In this document: piece after piece, positions 15,558 through 24,795 of the stretch
Layout of the letters: each line of letters opens with the position of its first letter
How positions within the stretch are numbered: position 1 is the stretch's first letter
Source: Ardenticatenaceae bacterium
GTDB lineage: Bacteria; Chloroflexota; Anaerolineae; Promineifilales; Promineifilaceae
DNA length: 64,000 bases
NCBI GenBank assembly: GCA_020634375.1
Contig: JACKBX010000002.1
Location: forward strand, 558,001-622,000
Direction: 5' to 3'
The notes under the pieces: generated by a model
What the model was told of the DNA's origin: nothing
Seen by the model: only the letters and a program-made list of their open reading frames with translations
The model's database searches: none
Translations under genes and position numbers: made by a program

Positions 15558-15654
15558 CAGGCTTGCCTCCGGGGGTAAGTGGTTGCGTGCTGAAAGTGTA
15601 CCAAAAGATAGGGGAAGATGCTGATAAATTGTATGAATTTTTCAGATTTGTTAC

Positions 15655-15671
15655 GTGACAAGTACTGTCAC
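15655..15671. promoter_or_regulatory. Palindrome GTGACA-N5-TGTCAC, possible operator
   Basis: A 6-base inverted repeat with a 5-base spacer lies in the 221-base gap between the divergent paaA and membrane-protein genes. Two more TGACA half-sites follow at about 15679 and 15689, overlapping the -35 region of the rightward promoter. It could bind a dimeric repressor of either gene; no regulator gene lies nearby. Confidence 0.4.
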
Positions 15672-15677
15672 AGAATG

Positions 15678-15706
15678 CTGACAATGCTTGACAGTTGCTA
15701 TATAAT
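15678..15706 (+). promoter_or_regulatory. Sigma-70-type promoter of the membrane protein/SLT operon
   Basis: CTGACA (15678-15683), a 17-base spacer and a perfect TATAAT (15701-15706) lie about 75 bases upstream of the coding start. The -35 is part of a cluster of TGACA repeats. Confidence 0.65.
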
Positions 15707-15778
15707 AGAACAAAAGTTCCAATTTTCAACAATCTTTTGCAGTTTTGGGGAAGGAGACAGGTAATGGTTTGAGGAGAA

Positions 15779-16645
15779 ATGAACATGAGTAAGCAAGAAC
15801 TGTATTGGGAAAAACCACAGGCTAATCAATCCACCAAGTGGATGCGCCTGTTGGGTACACCAGCGCTGGTAGGGGGCATTTTGTTGGTGGCACTGGTATC
15901 TTTTGAAATGTTTAACTTCGACACGACGCGCTACGCGCTGGCGAGTCTATTAGGAGATGTGCGCTTCCTCTCTGTGTCTTGGGCCACCATTTTGGCAATC
16001 GCATTTTGTGCCATTGATTTTGCCGGGTTGGTGCGCTTTTTTATGACGGATGGGCAAACCGGGCACAGTAATGAGTATTGGTATCTGACGGGCGCGTGGC
16101 TGCTGGGCGCAACAATGAATGCCATTATGACATGGTGGGCGGTGTCGTTGACGCTGCTCAATCACAATTTGGGGAATGAGGTTCTCAGCCGGGCGCAGCT
16201 TGTGGAAATTGTGCCCATTTTTGTGGCGGCGCTGGTTTGGCTGACACGCATTCTATTTATTGGCGCATTTACGGTTGCGGGTGGATATTTGTTTGCAGGA
16301 TTGGGCAGTCAGGCGAAAAGGGAACGGCCGTTACCCCAACAAACCCGCCCCAACCAACGCCCTATCACGCAAAGGCCACGTCCTGCTGCTACCTCAGCAG
16401 CGCAACCGCGCCGCCAGCCAGTTGTGCAGCCTCCTCTGCCTGTCATTGACACCGTGCCCGCATTTTTGCAAGCATATGAAGGTGTTGATGAAGAACCGCT
16501 GCCACCGCAACCTCGTCCGGCACGGCCGTCCAAACCATCCTCACCGGCATCACGCATTCAGCGACGACCGCCAACCCCCACTGCTGTACGGCGTGCACCC
16601 GCCCCGATGCGGGCCAGTGGCCGTAAACCGGGAGGGCGGCAATGA
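15779..16645 (+). CDS. Hypothetical four-helix membrane protein, Pro-rich tail
   Basis: I do not recognise the family. Residues 20-180 contain about four membrane helices (for example ATILAIAFCAIDFAGLVRFF and VALVWLTRILFIGAFTVAGG). The C-terminal 110 residues are a Pro/Arg/Gln-rich, probably disordered cytoplasmic tail. GAGGAG lies just before two in-frame ATGs (15779 and 15785); the second has better spacing. A two-codon frame (ATG GTT TGA at 15763) with a strong AAGGAG site precedes it. The gene overlaps the following lytic transglycosylase gene by 4 bases (ATGA), so a role in cell-envelope work is possible. Confidence 0.65.
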   Translation: MNMSKQELYWEKPQANQSTKWMRLLGTPALVGGILLVALVSFEMFNFDTTRYALASLLGDVRFLSVSWATILAIAFCAIDFAGLVRFFMTDGQTGHSNEYWYLTGAWLLGATMNAIMTWWAVSLTLLNHNLGNEVLSRAQLVEIVPIFVAALVWLTRILFIGAFTVAGGYLFAGLGSQAKRERPLPQQTRPNQRPITQRPRPAATSAAQPRRQPVVQPPLPVIDTVPAFLQAYEGVDEEPLPPQPRPARPSKPSSPASRIQRRPPTPTAVRRAPAPMRASGRKPGGRQ

Positions 16646-17361
16646 GTTCGTACAATGACACGTACCCGGTTATGCCCAGCATTGCCTCATCCAATTTGCG
16701 AATGCTGCTGCTTTTGCCGGTGGTGGCGCTGGTTATCACCGGGTTGGTGTTCATTCGCCCGCGTGTGATGGCAGCCCCGGAAACGACCGTATCACGCGAA
16801 ACAACCCTCTCCAGCGATACGGCCGTCTCTTCACCTATCATTGCAAAAAATGTCCCCTCGTCTGGCATATCACCTGTCTTTACGCCGGAGGTACGCTACT
16901 GGGAACCACAAATCCTGGCCTGGGCAGCGGAGTTCGACCTGGACCCCAACGCTGTAGCCACCATTATGCAGGTGGAATCTTGTGGGGATGCAACGGCCGT
17001 TTCCCACGCTGGCGCACAAGGGCTGTTCCAAGTCATGCCCTTCCACTTCGCCGCTGGGGAAGACCCGTTTGACCCCGATACCAATGCACGACGCGGCCTG
17101 GCCTACTTCGCCGAACGCTTGCAGCAAACCAATGGCGATATGGGCCGCGCCTTTGCCGGATACAACGGCGGGCATGTGGCCGCAGGGGGAAGTTGGGATA
17201 CCTGGGCTGCGGAAACGCAAGCCTACTACACCTGGACAACCGGCATTTATGCTGACGCGCAGGCTGGATCAGCAGAAAGCCCCACATTGCAACAATGGCA
17301 GGAAGTTGGAGGTGGCAGTTATTGCCAATTAGTTGCTGCCCAATTGGGAATTGCACCCTAG
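16642..17361 (+). CDS. Membrane-anchored lytic transglycosylase (SLT domain)
   Basis: A 239-residue protein with an N-terminal signal anchor (MLLLLPVVALVITGLVFI) and a low-complexity Ser/Thr linker to about residue 80. The Slt35/goose-lysozyme-like domain carries the catalytic Glu in ATIMQVESCGDA (near 112), then GAQGLFQVMPFH and RAFAGYNGG, the classic SLT triad of motifs. It should cleave peptidoglycan glycosidic bonds outside the membrane. Translationally coupled to the upstream membrane protein by an ATGA overlap. The C-terminal segment after ETQAYYTWTTGIY is short and uncharacterised. Confidence 0.88.
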   Translation: MSSYNDTYPVMPSIASSNLRMLLLLPVVALVITGLVFIRPRVMAAPETTVSRETTLSSDTAVSSPIIAKNVPSSGISPVFTPEVRYWEPQILAWAAEFDLDPNAVATIMQVESCGDATAVSHAGAQGLFQVMPFHFAAGEDPFDPDTNARRGLAYFAERLQQTNGDMGRAFAGYNGGHVAAGGSWDTWAAETQAYYTWTTGIYADAQAGSAESPTLQQWQEVGGGSYCQLVAAQLGIAP

Positions 17362-17542
17362 AGATAGTAAGAAATTTAGTGGAGAATGCGTCAAATGAAT
17401 AATAACAGGGCACTGGATAGTGTTTCTGCGTAGAAAACTCCTCCTCTTCCTTAATATTCTCTTTCTCCGATAAGCGCCGCCATTTGTGCGGCGCTTGTCA
17501 TTCATTTGCCCCCTTCATTGGCCTGACCACAGGGAGTAAGGT

Positions 17543-18070
17543 ATGCTTGACAGGATGAAAGAGAATGAAACGGCCGTGTTCCCCAAAAATCGTATCCTCA
17601 CACTTATTTTGACGCTGTTCTTCAGCCTGCTTGGGATGGCAGGTTGTCTATTGGCCTTCCTCATGCTTCTGGGCAGCGCCGCCGAACCAGGGGAAACCTA
17701 TTTCGAGATGCTTCCCTTTTTGATGGGGCTGATTATCACTGCTGTAGGTGGCATCCTTATGAGTTGGCTGCGTCAACGATTACGCATCGGCTGGACAACC
17801 ACAGCCATCACTCTGCTTCTTTGGCTTGTGGGCACGGCGCTGCTCTTTTTTGGGGGAACGGCCGTCTTCCTCTATGACGAACCGGCTGAGTTCATGTCCA
17901 ATCTTGGCTTTGCAATGGCCTTATGCATCGTACCGGGGGGGCTGCTCACCCTCTTTGCACTGGCGCTGTATGGCTACAGCGCATGGCGTGGCAATCAATC
18001 ACAGGCAAAAGCCGCACCAGACGAAGCAGAATGGATCGAAACCTTAAAAGAGCAAGAAAAATATGAATAA
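17543..18070 (+). CDS. Hypothetical membrane protein
   Basis: A 175-residue protein with four predicted membrane helices (RILTLILTLFFSLLGMAGCL; MLPFLMGLIITAVGGILMSW; TAITLLLWLVGTALLFFGGT; LGFAMALCIVPGGLLTLFAL) and a short charged cytoplasmic tail. No conserved family was recognised. AGGGAG stands 6 bases before the ATG. Its stop region overlaps the next gene by 8 bases, so it is co-translated with the MazG-like protein. The 182 bases upstream hold only a GCGCCGCC/GGCGGCGC-like hairpin near 17472-17497, a plausible terminator for the transglycosylase gene. Confidence 0.6.
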   Translation: MLDRMKENETAVFPKNRILTLILTLFFSLLGMAGCLLAFLMLLGSAAEPGETYFEMLPFLMGLIITAVGGILMSWLRQRLRIGWTTTAITLLLWLVGTALLFFGGTAVFLYDEPAEFMSNLGFAMALCIVPGGLLTLFALALYGYSAWRGNQSQAKAAPDEAEWIETLKEQEKYE

Positions 18071-18479
18071 TGGACTAACAAACGCCGAGCGCATTTATGA
18101 ATTTCACGAGACGATGGGGGTGACGCCGCCAGCCCAGCCCACAGTGCCAGAGTTGGGCACGCTGTTGGTGCGTCGCACATTAATTGACGAGGAATATGGG
18201 GAGGTAACGGCCGTATTCAACCAAATCTTCTCCACCATGCAGCGCGGCGAAGCAGTAGACATTGTACCCCTGGTACATGAACTAACCGACCTGCTCTACG
18301 TCACCTATGGCGCAATCTGGGCCTGTGGCGTAGACCCCGACCCCATCTTTGCCGAAATCCACCGCGCCAATATGCAAAAGGCCAACGGCCCACGCCGCGC
18401 CGATGGCAAAGTGCTCAAACCCGCAGACTGGCAGCCCCCCGATGTGCGCGGCAAAATTATTCAACAAAAACATAGTTGA
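18063..18479 (+). CDS. MazG-like nucleotide pyrophosphohydrolase
   Basis: A 138-residue all-alpha NTP pyrophosphatase related to MazG and phosphoribosyl-ATP diphosphatase. The metal-binding pattern is visible: DEEYGEV at about residues 42-48, then LVHELTDLLYVTYGAI near 68-83, matching the ExxE...ExxD layout of the fold. The C-terminal RANMQKANGPRRADGKVLKP is typical of the HAD/Cof-associated MazG-like branch. Probably cleaves a nucleotide triphosphate or related pyrophosphate in the cytoplasm; the physiological substrate is not known. It overlaps the upstream membrane-protein gene by 8 bases. Confidence 0.78.
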   Translation: MNNGLTNAERIYEFHETMGVTPPAQPTVPELGTLLVRRTLIDEEYGEVTAVFNQIFSTMQRGEAVDIVPLVHELTDLLYVTYGAIWACGVDPDPIFAEIHRANMQKANGPRRADGKVLKPADWQPPDVRGKIIQQKHS

Positions 18480-18507
18480 CACTAAAAAATTCAGGACCTA
18501 CGCAGGC

Positions 18508-18539
18508 TGAGCCTGTCGAAATCGGCTTCGACAAGCTCA
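18508..18539. repeat. Intergenic inverted repeat, TTCGACARGCTCA type
   Basis: TGAGCCTGTCGAA (18508-18520) and TTCGACAAGCTCA (18527-18539) are complementary at 12 of 13 positions. Repeats with this sequence are common in intergenic regions of many bacterial phyla. It may act as a transcript-end hairpin for the MazG-like gene. Confidence 0.65.
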
Positions 18540-18611
18540 ATCTCCGGTGATGGAAGGATTTTGCGTAAGTCTTAAATTTAACAAAATCGTTCAGTGAATT
18601 TGGAGGCATTG

Positions 18612-19136
18612 ATGGGACAAAACAAAGCGCTACTGGTACTCGACACACAAGTGAACATGTTTGACGATGAATTCCATGTTTATGATGGCGATCGAGTCCT
18701 TGAAGTGATTGGTTCCCTGGCAAAAAAAGCCCGGTCAAGCGGAAGCGAAGTCATCTATGTACGCAATAATGGCGGTTCTGGTGAGCCAGATGAACCGGGA
18801 ACGCCAGGATGGGAAATCCACTCAAGAATCAGGCCGCAAGAGGAGGATGTCATCTTTGATAAGTCAAGTCCTGACGCATTTGAGGGTACAGAACTCCAAA
18901 GTTACCTGGATACACAAGGGGTACAACAGCTAATCGTGGTTGGTATGCAGACTGAGATGTGCGTCGCTAAAACGTGCAAGAAAGCCGTTGCACTCGGCCA
19001 CAAAGTAACGTTGGTAGCGGATGGACATACCACATTTGATTGGGAGGAAATGACGGCCGTTGACGCCATCACCCAGCACAACGCTGAATTATCCAAGTTG
19101 GCAGATATAAAGCCGGCAACGGAGGTTGAGTTCTGA
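18612..19136 (+). CDS. Isochorismatase-family cysteine hydrolase
   Basis: A 174-residue hydrolase with the family triad Asp11 (ALLVLDTQ), Lys84 (VIFDKSSPDAF) and Cys117 (GMQTEMCVAKT), preceded by the expected non-proline cis-peptide region. Such enzymes hydrolyse amides (nicotinamide, N-carbamoyl compounds, ureas) or isochorismate; the substrate here is open. I chose the ATG at 18612, with GGAGG 5 bases before it, over a GTG at 18594. The gene stands alone between a palindromic repeat and a convergent two-component system. Its sequence is somewhat more AT-rich than its neighbours. Confidence 0.85.
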   Translation: MGQNKALLVLDTQVNMFDDEFHVYDGDRVLEVIGSLAKKARSSGSEVIYVRNNGGSGEPDEPGTPGWEIHSRIRPQEEDVIFDKSSPDAFEGTELQSYLDTQGVQQLIVVGMQTEMCVAKTCKKAVALGHKVTLVADGHTTFDWEEMTAVDAITQHNAELSKLADIKPATEVEF

Positions 19137-19207
19137 TCATGTCAGGGGAAAAGAAAGACAAGTTCTTGTGCAAATTGTAGCGGGGGAAGTTGTACCTATG
19201 TCAAATA

Positions 19208-20011
19208 CTAGGCAGCCAATCGGTAGCCCACACCACGTACATTCAAAATAAATTGTGGTTGATTGGGCTGGGGTTCGATCTTTTGGCGCAGCGTGTAAAT
19301 ATGCCGTTTGATTAACTCTTTAGCTTCCCAAGGTTCCGCGTCATAAGCCAAAACAATTTTGGTTAATGTTACATAATCCATAACCGCCCCAGCCTGTTCA
19401 GCCAATGCCAACAGCAAATTGTATTCCGTTGGTGTCAGGGTCAACGGTTGCCCTGCATACTGCACTTCATAAGTAGCGCGGTTTATCATTAGGTCGCCAA
19501 ATTTCAGCAGGTTGGTTGTTGATGTTTGGGCAGAACTATCAGGAGGAAGCGTAGCCGGCAGTTGCTGCAAACGCTGCAAGCCAACTTGCAATGTTTTCAA
19601 CAGCGTTGCTTGTTCCCATTGACGGCGAGCTTCAGCCAGAGCACGCATCACAGCCGCACGTAAGGCATCCGGTTTGGCCGGTTTGAGCAGATAATCAAAG
19701 GCTCCCTCTTTAACGGCCGTCATCGCCGTCTCCAGCGTGCCATGCCCTGTGAGCATAATCACAGCCAGGTGAGGGCGCTGTGCTTTGATAGCGGCCAGCA
19801 GTTCCGTTCCGGTCATGCCCGGCATCCGAATATCTAGCACAGCCACCTCCGCATCATAATTTGGCAGCAAGGCCAGCGCAGCTTCAGCTAAAGCTACATC
19901 TCGCACCTCATGACCATCCTTTTGCAAAATGGCTTTCAGCCCTTCGCGGATATTGGTTTCGTCATCTACCAGTAAGATTTTGCCGGGAAACGGCCGTTTC
20001 TCATCCATCAT
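19208..20011 (-). CDS. Response regulator, receiver plus OmpR-type winged helix
   Basis: About 267 residues. The receiver domain (residues 10-125) has phosphoacceptor Asp60 in VAVLDIRMPGMTG and the TGHGT and LLKPAKPD motifs. Its style is closer to NtrC/AtoC receivers than to OmpR ones. A linker of about 50 residues leads to an OmpR/PhoB winged helix (LTLTPTEYNLLLALAEQAG to LNVRGVGYRLAA). I set the start at the ATG at 20011, which has GGGAGG 7 bases upstream; this overlaps the kinase stop by 11 bases, so the pair is translationally coupled. A DNA-binding regulator paired with the GAF kinase upstream. Confidence 0.88.
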   Translation of the reverse strand: MMDEKRPFPGKILLVDDETNIREGLKAILQKDGHEVRDVALAEAALALLPNYDAEVAVLDIRMPGMTGTELLAAIKAQRPHLAVIMLTGHGTLETAMTAVKEGAFDYLLKPAKPDALRAAVMRALAEARRQWEQATLLKTLQVGLQRLQQLPATLPPDSSAQTSTTNLLKFGDLMINRATYEVQYAGQPLTLTPTEYNLLLALAEQAGAVMDYVTLTKIVLAYDAEPWEAKELIKRHIYTLRQKIEPQPNQPQFILNVRGVGYRLAA

Positions 20012-21299
20012 TCCAGTCCCTCCCATTCGCCCAATCAATTGGCAGCATCACAACGAACGTAGCCCCGGCTCCTGGTGTACTGTGTACTGTTAATGTGCCT
20101 CCATGATTGGCCACAATCTCATGGCTCACCGCCAATCCCAATCCTGAGCCTTCCATCTTCGTTGTATAAAACGGCTCAAATAGATGCGTCTGTACCTCCG
20201 GGGACACCCCCGGCCCTGTATCAGCAAATTCAATTGTGAGCATCTCAGCATCATGGCAGGCCGCAATCACTAACTGCCCGCCATCCAGCATGGCTTCGGC
20301 GGCGTTAAGAATTAAATTGAGGAATACCTGCTTCAATTGGTTTTCTATCGCATAAACAGGCGGCAAATCATCCGGCAGATTTTGTAGCAGCGCCACGCCG
20401 GATCGCTGCAACTGCTTCTTCGCCAACATAATCACATAATTGAGCGCAGCCGCTACATGTACAATCTGCCGCTGCCCTTCTTTCGGTCGCTGGAAGTCAA
20501 GTAGCCGCTCCACAATATCAGCAATCCGATTAAACTCCTGCTGCACCACATCCAACCGCTGTTGCCCGCCGGAGGAGAGAGACTCATCAGCCAATAACTG
20601 TAAATGGAGGGCAATCGCTTGCAGAGGATTGTTAATTTCATGGGCTACCGAGGCAGCCAATCTGCCCACCGCAGTCATTTTCTCGGCGCGAATGATTTGC
20701 GCCTGTTTTTCTTCGAGTTGGCGCGTCCGTTCGGCAACACGCCGCTCCAACTCATCTGCCCAATGGCGCAATTCTCCCACCAGCCGCGCATTTTCCAAAA
20801 ACACGGCCGCCTGATCAGCAAAAACCTGGGCTAATTGCAAAGCTCTCTCGTCAAAAGCGTGTGTCTCACTTTGGCAAAAAAGATTGAGTACACCCACCGT
20901 TTTTGTGCGGCAAATGAGCGGCACAGCTAATACAGACAAGACGCCAGCCGCGACGACTGCTGGATGTACCCGTGCATCCTGACGGGCGTCATTAATCATC
21001 AACGGTTGATGGTACTGTATCGCCCATCCAGGCACACCTTCATCAAAGGCAAAGGTAATGGAGTCCACTTGCTCTTGTGGTATATTGTGGCTGACGGCGA
21101 CGACATATCGCTGTAACGGCTCGTTGCGAACAAAGAGTATGCCCGCATCCATCGGCAGCGTTTCGACTGCCTTTTGCATGACCAGGCGCAGGGTACGGTC
21201 TAAATCTAACGAAGCGGCAATTTCACGTCCAGCTTCATGAATGGCGGCTAATGCTTTGGCGTGTTCCCAATTTGACGCCATGTTGATGATTTGTGGCAT
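20001..21299 (-). CDS. Soluble GAF-domain histidine kinase
   Basis: A 432-residue cytoplasmic sensor kinase with no membrane segment. A GAF domain spans about residues 25-170 (AGILFVRNEPLQRYVVAVSH; LSVLAVPLICRTKTVGVLNL). A coiled coil (175-207) follows, then HisKA with VGRLAASVAHEINNPLQ (His220) and HATPase_c with an N box near NLILNAAEAM, plus FADTGPGVS and GSGLGLAVSHEIVANHGG. The GAF domain should sense a small ligand or a redox state. Forms an operon with the overlapping response regulator. About 200 bases separate it from the divergent glucosidase gene. Confidence 0.9.
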   Translation of the reverse strand: MPQIINMASNWEHAKALAAIHEAGREIAASLDLDRTLRLVMQKAVETLPMDAGILFVRNEPLQRYVVAVSHNIPQEQVDSITFAFDEGVPGWAIQYHQPLMINDARQDARVHPAVVAAGVLSVLAVPLICRTKTVGVLNLFCQSETHAFDERALQLAQVFADQAAVFLENARLVGELRHWADELERRVAERTRQLEEKQAQIIRAEKMTAVGRLAASVAHEINNPLQAIALHLQLLADESLSSGGQQRLDVVQQEFNRIADIVERLLDFQRPKEGQRQIVHVAAALNYVIMLAKKQLQRSGVALLQNLPDDLPPVYAIENQLKQVFLNLILNAAEAMLDGGQLVIAACHDAEMLTIEFADTGPGVSPEVQTHLFEPFYTTKMEGSGLGLAVSHEIVANHGGTLTVHSTPGAGATFVVMLPIDWANGRDWNDG

Positions 21300-21500
21300 A
21301 AAGGACCTCTTTGCATATTAAGTCATTTCATATTATTGACCCTGTACAAGCCTGTTTTCTTACAAGCTGTACCGCTTTCGGTTCGTCAGCCAATGCAGTC
21401 AACCACGTCGTCACTATTTGGTAACAAGGCGGTTTCTGGAGCACGGCCGTTTCCCCTTACCCTAAACAGATATTGCACAATCAACTGAAGGAAGCAGTTT

Positions 21501-24149
21501 ATGCAGTCAACTACCGAACACAACCGATTACTTGCCCACCACCAACGAAAAGCCAACTGGAAAAATTGGGGGCCTTACCTGAGCGAACGTGCCTGGGGCA
21601 CAGTGCGCGAAGATTACAGCGCCAACGGTACGGCCTGGGACTATTTTCCCCACGACCATGCCCGCAGCCGCGCCTACCGTTGGAATGAAGATGGCCTGGC
21701 AGGCATCAGCGACCGCCATCAGTTTCTTTGTTTTGCGCTGGCTTTGTGGAACGGCCGTGATCCCATCCTCAAAGAACGCCTGTTTGGCCTGACCGGGCAA
21801 GAAGGCAATCACGGCGAAGATGTCAAAGAGGCATACTTCTATTTGGACAACAGCCCCACGCACAGCGCGATGAAGATGCTGTACAAATACCCGCAAGCAG
21901 CTTTTCCATATGATGAGTTGGTGGCAGAAAACGGCCGTCGCGGACGCCACGACCCGGAGTATGAAATATGGGATACAGGAGTGTTTGATAACGGCCGTTA
22001 CTTCGATATCTTTGTTGAATACGCAAAGGCCGACGAAAACGACATCCTCATCCGCATCAGCGCCGCCAATCGCGGCCCGGAAGCCGCGCAACTCACCTTG
22101 CTGCCCACCCTCTGGTTCCGCAACACCTGGTCATGGGGTTACGACAAGGGGCCAATGGGCTATGTGCCTGGCAAACCCAAACTATGGGCCAACGGCACAA
22201 GCAGCATCACCGCCAAGCATCCCATTTCAGGCAGCTATACCCTCCATGCCGAACGTTCGGCCAACTTGCTCTTCACCGAAAATGAAACCAACACCGCACG
22301 ACTTTTCGGCACGCCCAACAATACCCCTTATGTGAAAGACGCCTTTCATCGCGCTGTCATCCACAGTGAAATGGATGCAGTCAATCCAGCGAAAGAAGGG
22401 ACGAAAGCCGCTGTCTGGTATAGGCTAACCATTCCGGCGGGGGAAACGGCCGTTCTCCGCCTACGCCTCACCCCTGATGAATCCAACCAAACCCCCTTCG
22501 CCGATTTCGACGCCATTTTTGCGCAGCGCCTCGCCGAAACCGACGAATTTTACGCCGCCATCCAACCGCCCAGCCTCAGCGATGATGAAAAGCGCGTACA
22601 GCGGCAAGCGTGGGCGGGCATGTTATGGTCGAAGCAGTTGTACTACTACGATGTGGCCCAATGGCTGAATGGCGACCCCGCCTGGCCGCCGCCACCGACC
22701 GCCAGAAAGAACGGCCGTAACCACGACTGGGCGCACCTCAACAACTTCGACATCATCTCCATGCCCGACAAATGGGAATATCCCTGGTACGCGGCCTGGG
22801 ATTTAGCCTTCCACACCCTGCCGCTAGCCCAACTGGACCCCGACTTTGCCAAGCGACAGCTCATCCTCATGACCCGCGAATGGTACATGCACCCCAACGG
22901 CCAATTGCCTGCCTATGAATGGGCTTTTGGCGATGTGAACCCGCCCGTTCATGCCTGGGCCGCCTGGCGAGTGTACCAGATGGATGCGCAACAGAACGGC
23001 CGTGCCGACCGCCCTTTCCTCGAAGCCATTTTTCACAAACTGCTGCTCAATTTCACCTGGTGGGTGAATCGCAAAGACGCAGACGGCCGTAACGTCTTCC
23101 AGGGCGGCTTTCTTGGACTGGATAACATCAGCCTTTTTGACCGCAGTGCAGCCCTGCCAACTGGCGGCCACATTGACCAGGCAGACGGCACTGCCTGGAT
23201 GGGCTTCTTCAGCCTGACCATGCTGCGAATGGCACTAGAACTGGCCCGCGAAAATCCCGTTTATCAAGATTTGGCGACCAAATTCTTTGAGCATTTCCTG
23301 GCAATCGCCACTGCAATGAGCCAGGGTTTTGGCGGAGATGGGCTGTGGGATGAAGACGACGGTTTCTACTACGATGTGCTGCACCTGCCAGACAATTCAC
23401 TTCATCCACTCAAAGTGCGCTCGTTGGTGGGCCTCATGCCCCTGATTGCCGTCGAAATTTTGGATGCTGACTTACTCGCTCAAATGCCAGTATTTCGGCG
23501 GCGGATGCGCTGGTTCCTGCAAAACCGCCCGCATCTCAGCGGTAACATCGTTTGCTACGAAGATGACACAACGGGCCAGGAATGGCGCGTTATGGGCATT
23601 GTCACCCCGGAACGATTGGCGCGTATGCTGCACCATCTGCTCAATGAAGACGAATTTCTATCGCCATTTGGCATCCGTTCCCTCTCCAAAGTTCACCAAA
23701 CACCCTATCATGTGGCTTTTGGTGATGAGACATTCAGCATCAACTACCAGCCGGGCGAGTCGCAAAACGGCTTGTTTGGCGGCAATTCCAACTGGCGCGG
23801 CCCAGTCTGGTTCCCTATCAATTACCTGCTGATTGAAGCACTCCAAAAGCTGCATCTCTATTATGGCGACGCATTCAAAGTGGCTTTTCCCACCGGGTCT
23901 GGGCAAATGCTGAACCTGGGAGAGATAGTGACGGAATTAGCCAAACGGATGACAGGTTTGTTTTTGCAGAATGAGGATGGGCAACGGCCGTTTGCCACCC
24001 ACATTCCTCCCTTCCAGCAAGACCCCCATTGGCACAACCTACTCCTCTTCCATGAATACTTTCACGGCGACAACGGCGCTGGACTAGGCGCATCCCATCA
24101 AACCGGCTGGACGGGGTTGGTCAGCAGCCTCATCCAATCAGCAGCGTAA
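21501..24149 (+). CDS. GH63-type glucosidase
   Basis: An 882-residue glycoside hydrolase resembling GH63 enzymes (processing alpha-glucosidase I, YgjK and bacterial glucosylglycerate or mannosylglycerate hydrolases). An N-terminal beta-rich domain spans about residues 1-300, and an (alpha/alpha)6 barrel follows. Barrel segments include PDKWEYPWYAAWDLAFHTLP, PAYEWAFGDVNPPVHAWAAW and FGGNSNWRGPVWFPINYLLI, the last holding typical active-site residues. No signal peptide is evident, so it acts in the cytoplasm, perhaps on a compatible-solute glucoside. GAAGGAAG lies 8 bases before the ATG. The gene carries at least seven ACGGCCGT copies. Substrate not determinable here. Confidence 0.8.
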   Translation: MQSTTEHNRLLAHHQRKANWKNWGPYLSERAWGTVREDYSANGTAWDYFPHDHARSRAYRWNEDGLAGISDRHQFLCFALALWNGRDPILKERLFGLTGQEGNHGEDVKEAYFYLDNSPTHSAMKMLYKYPQAAFPYDELVAENGRRGRHDPEYEIWDTGVFDNGRYFDIFVEYAKADENDILIRISAANRGPEAAQLTLLPTLWFRNTWSWGYDKGPMGYVPGKPKLWANGTSSITAKHPISGSYTLHAERSANLLFTENETNTARLFGTPNNTPYVKDAFHRAVIHSEMDAVNPAKEGTKAAVWYRLTIPAGETAVLRLRLTPDESNQTPFADFDAIFAQRLAETDEFYAAIQPPSLSDDEKRVQRQAWAGMLWSKQLYYYDVAQWLNGDPAWPPPPTARKNGRNHDWAHLNNFDIISMPDKWEYPWYAAWDLAFHTLPLAQLDPDFAKRQLILMTREWYMHPNGQLPAYEWAFGDVNPPVHAWAAWRVYQMDAQQNGRADRPFLEAIFHKLLLNFTWWVNRKDADGRNVFQGGFLGLDNISLFDRSAALPTGGHIDQADGTAWMGFFSLTMLRMALELARENPVYQDLATKFFEHFLAIATAMSQGFGGDGLWDEDDGFYYDVLHLPDNSLHPLKVRSLVGLMPLIAVEILDADLLAQMPVFRRRMRWFLQNRPHLSGNIVCYEDDTTGQEWRVMGIVTPERLARMLHHLLNEDEFLSPFGIRSLSKVHQTPYHVAFGDETFSINYQPGESQNGLFGGNSNWRGPVWFPINYLLIEALQKLHLYYGDAFKVAFPTGSGQMLNLGEIVTELAKRMTGLFLQNEDGQRPFATHIPPFQQDPHWHNLLLFHEYFHGDNGAGLGASHQTGWTGLVSSLIQSAA

Positions 24150-24249
24150 CTGTTCCGTTACCAACCCGTCTCCACGACACAAGCCTGAACTGTCTATACT
24201 CATTTCATACATTCATGGCGTTCAGCCTAGTCAATCAAGGAGAATAAAA

Positions 24250-24684
24250 ATGACCGCATTAACCACAACAAATAATACAACCAGTTCCCTCAAAGCCGGC
24301 ATTGCCGCTGGCCTTATTGGTGGCCTCGTTTTTGGCATGATGATGGGCATGATGGGAGCGCTGCCGATGGTAGGTATGTTAATCCACGTAGACAGCGCCA
24401 TCGTCGGGTTCATCGTCCATATGGGTATCAGCGCCACCATTGGGGCCATTTACGGAATAGTTGCTGCTCGACTACCACAAAAAACAGGTGTGACGGCCCT
24501 AGCTGGAATAGTCAATGGCATTATCTGGTGGGTACTGGGTGCATTGATTATGATGCCGCTCATGCTTGGCATGAGTGACATGGTATTTGCCATCGGCCAA
24601 ACACAGTGGTTCAGTCTCATGGGACACATTATCTTCGGCGTCATCACCGCCTTCGCCTTCATTCCTCTAAGCAAACGGCTCTAA
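24250..24684 (+). CDS. Hypothetical small membrane protein
   Basis: A 144-residue protein with four predicted membrane helices and Met/Gly-rich segments (GGLVFGMMMGMMGALPMVGM; GIVNGIIWWVLGALIMMPLM). It resembles uncharacterised four-helix membrane proteins with glycine-zipper helices; I assign no function. AAGGAG stands 6 bases before the ATG, a strong site. A 13-bp hairpin follows the stop codon. No ACGGCCGT copy occurs from about 23.99 to 25.79 kb. Confidence 0.65.
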   Translation: MTALTTTNNTTSSLKAGIAAGLIGGLVFGMMMGMMGALPMVGMLIHVDSAIVGFIVHMGISATIGAIYGIVAARLPQKTGVTALAGIVNGIIWWVLGALIMMPLMLGMSDMVFAIGQTQWFSLMGHIIFGVITAFAFIPLSKRL

Positions 24685-24693
24685 GTTGGCAAG

Positions 24694-24727
24694 GATTGGC
24701 TCAATCTTTTTTACGATTGAGCCAATC
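24694..24727 (+). terminator. Intergenic hairpin after the small membrane protein gene
   Basis: A 13-bp perfect stem GATTGGCTCAATC/GATTGAGCCAATC with loop TTTTTTAC, followed by TTCCTCT. A plausible intrinsic terminator although the T-run is interrupted. Confidence 0.6.
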
Positions 24728-24795
24728 TTCCTCTATCCAACGAGCACAGAATAATGACGCTCGTACACCCCCTACTATCCACTGAGGAACACAAC

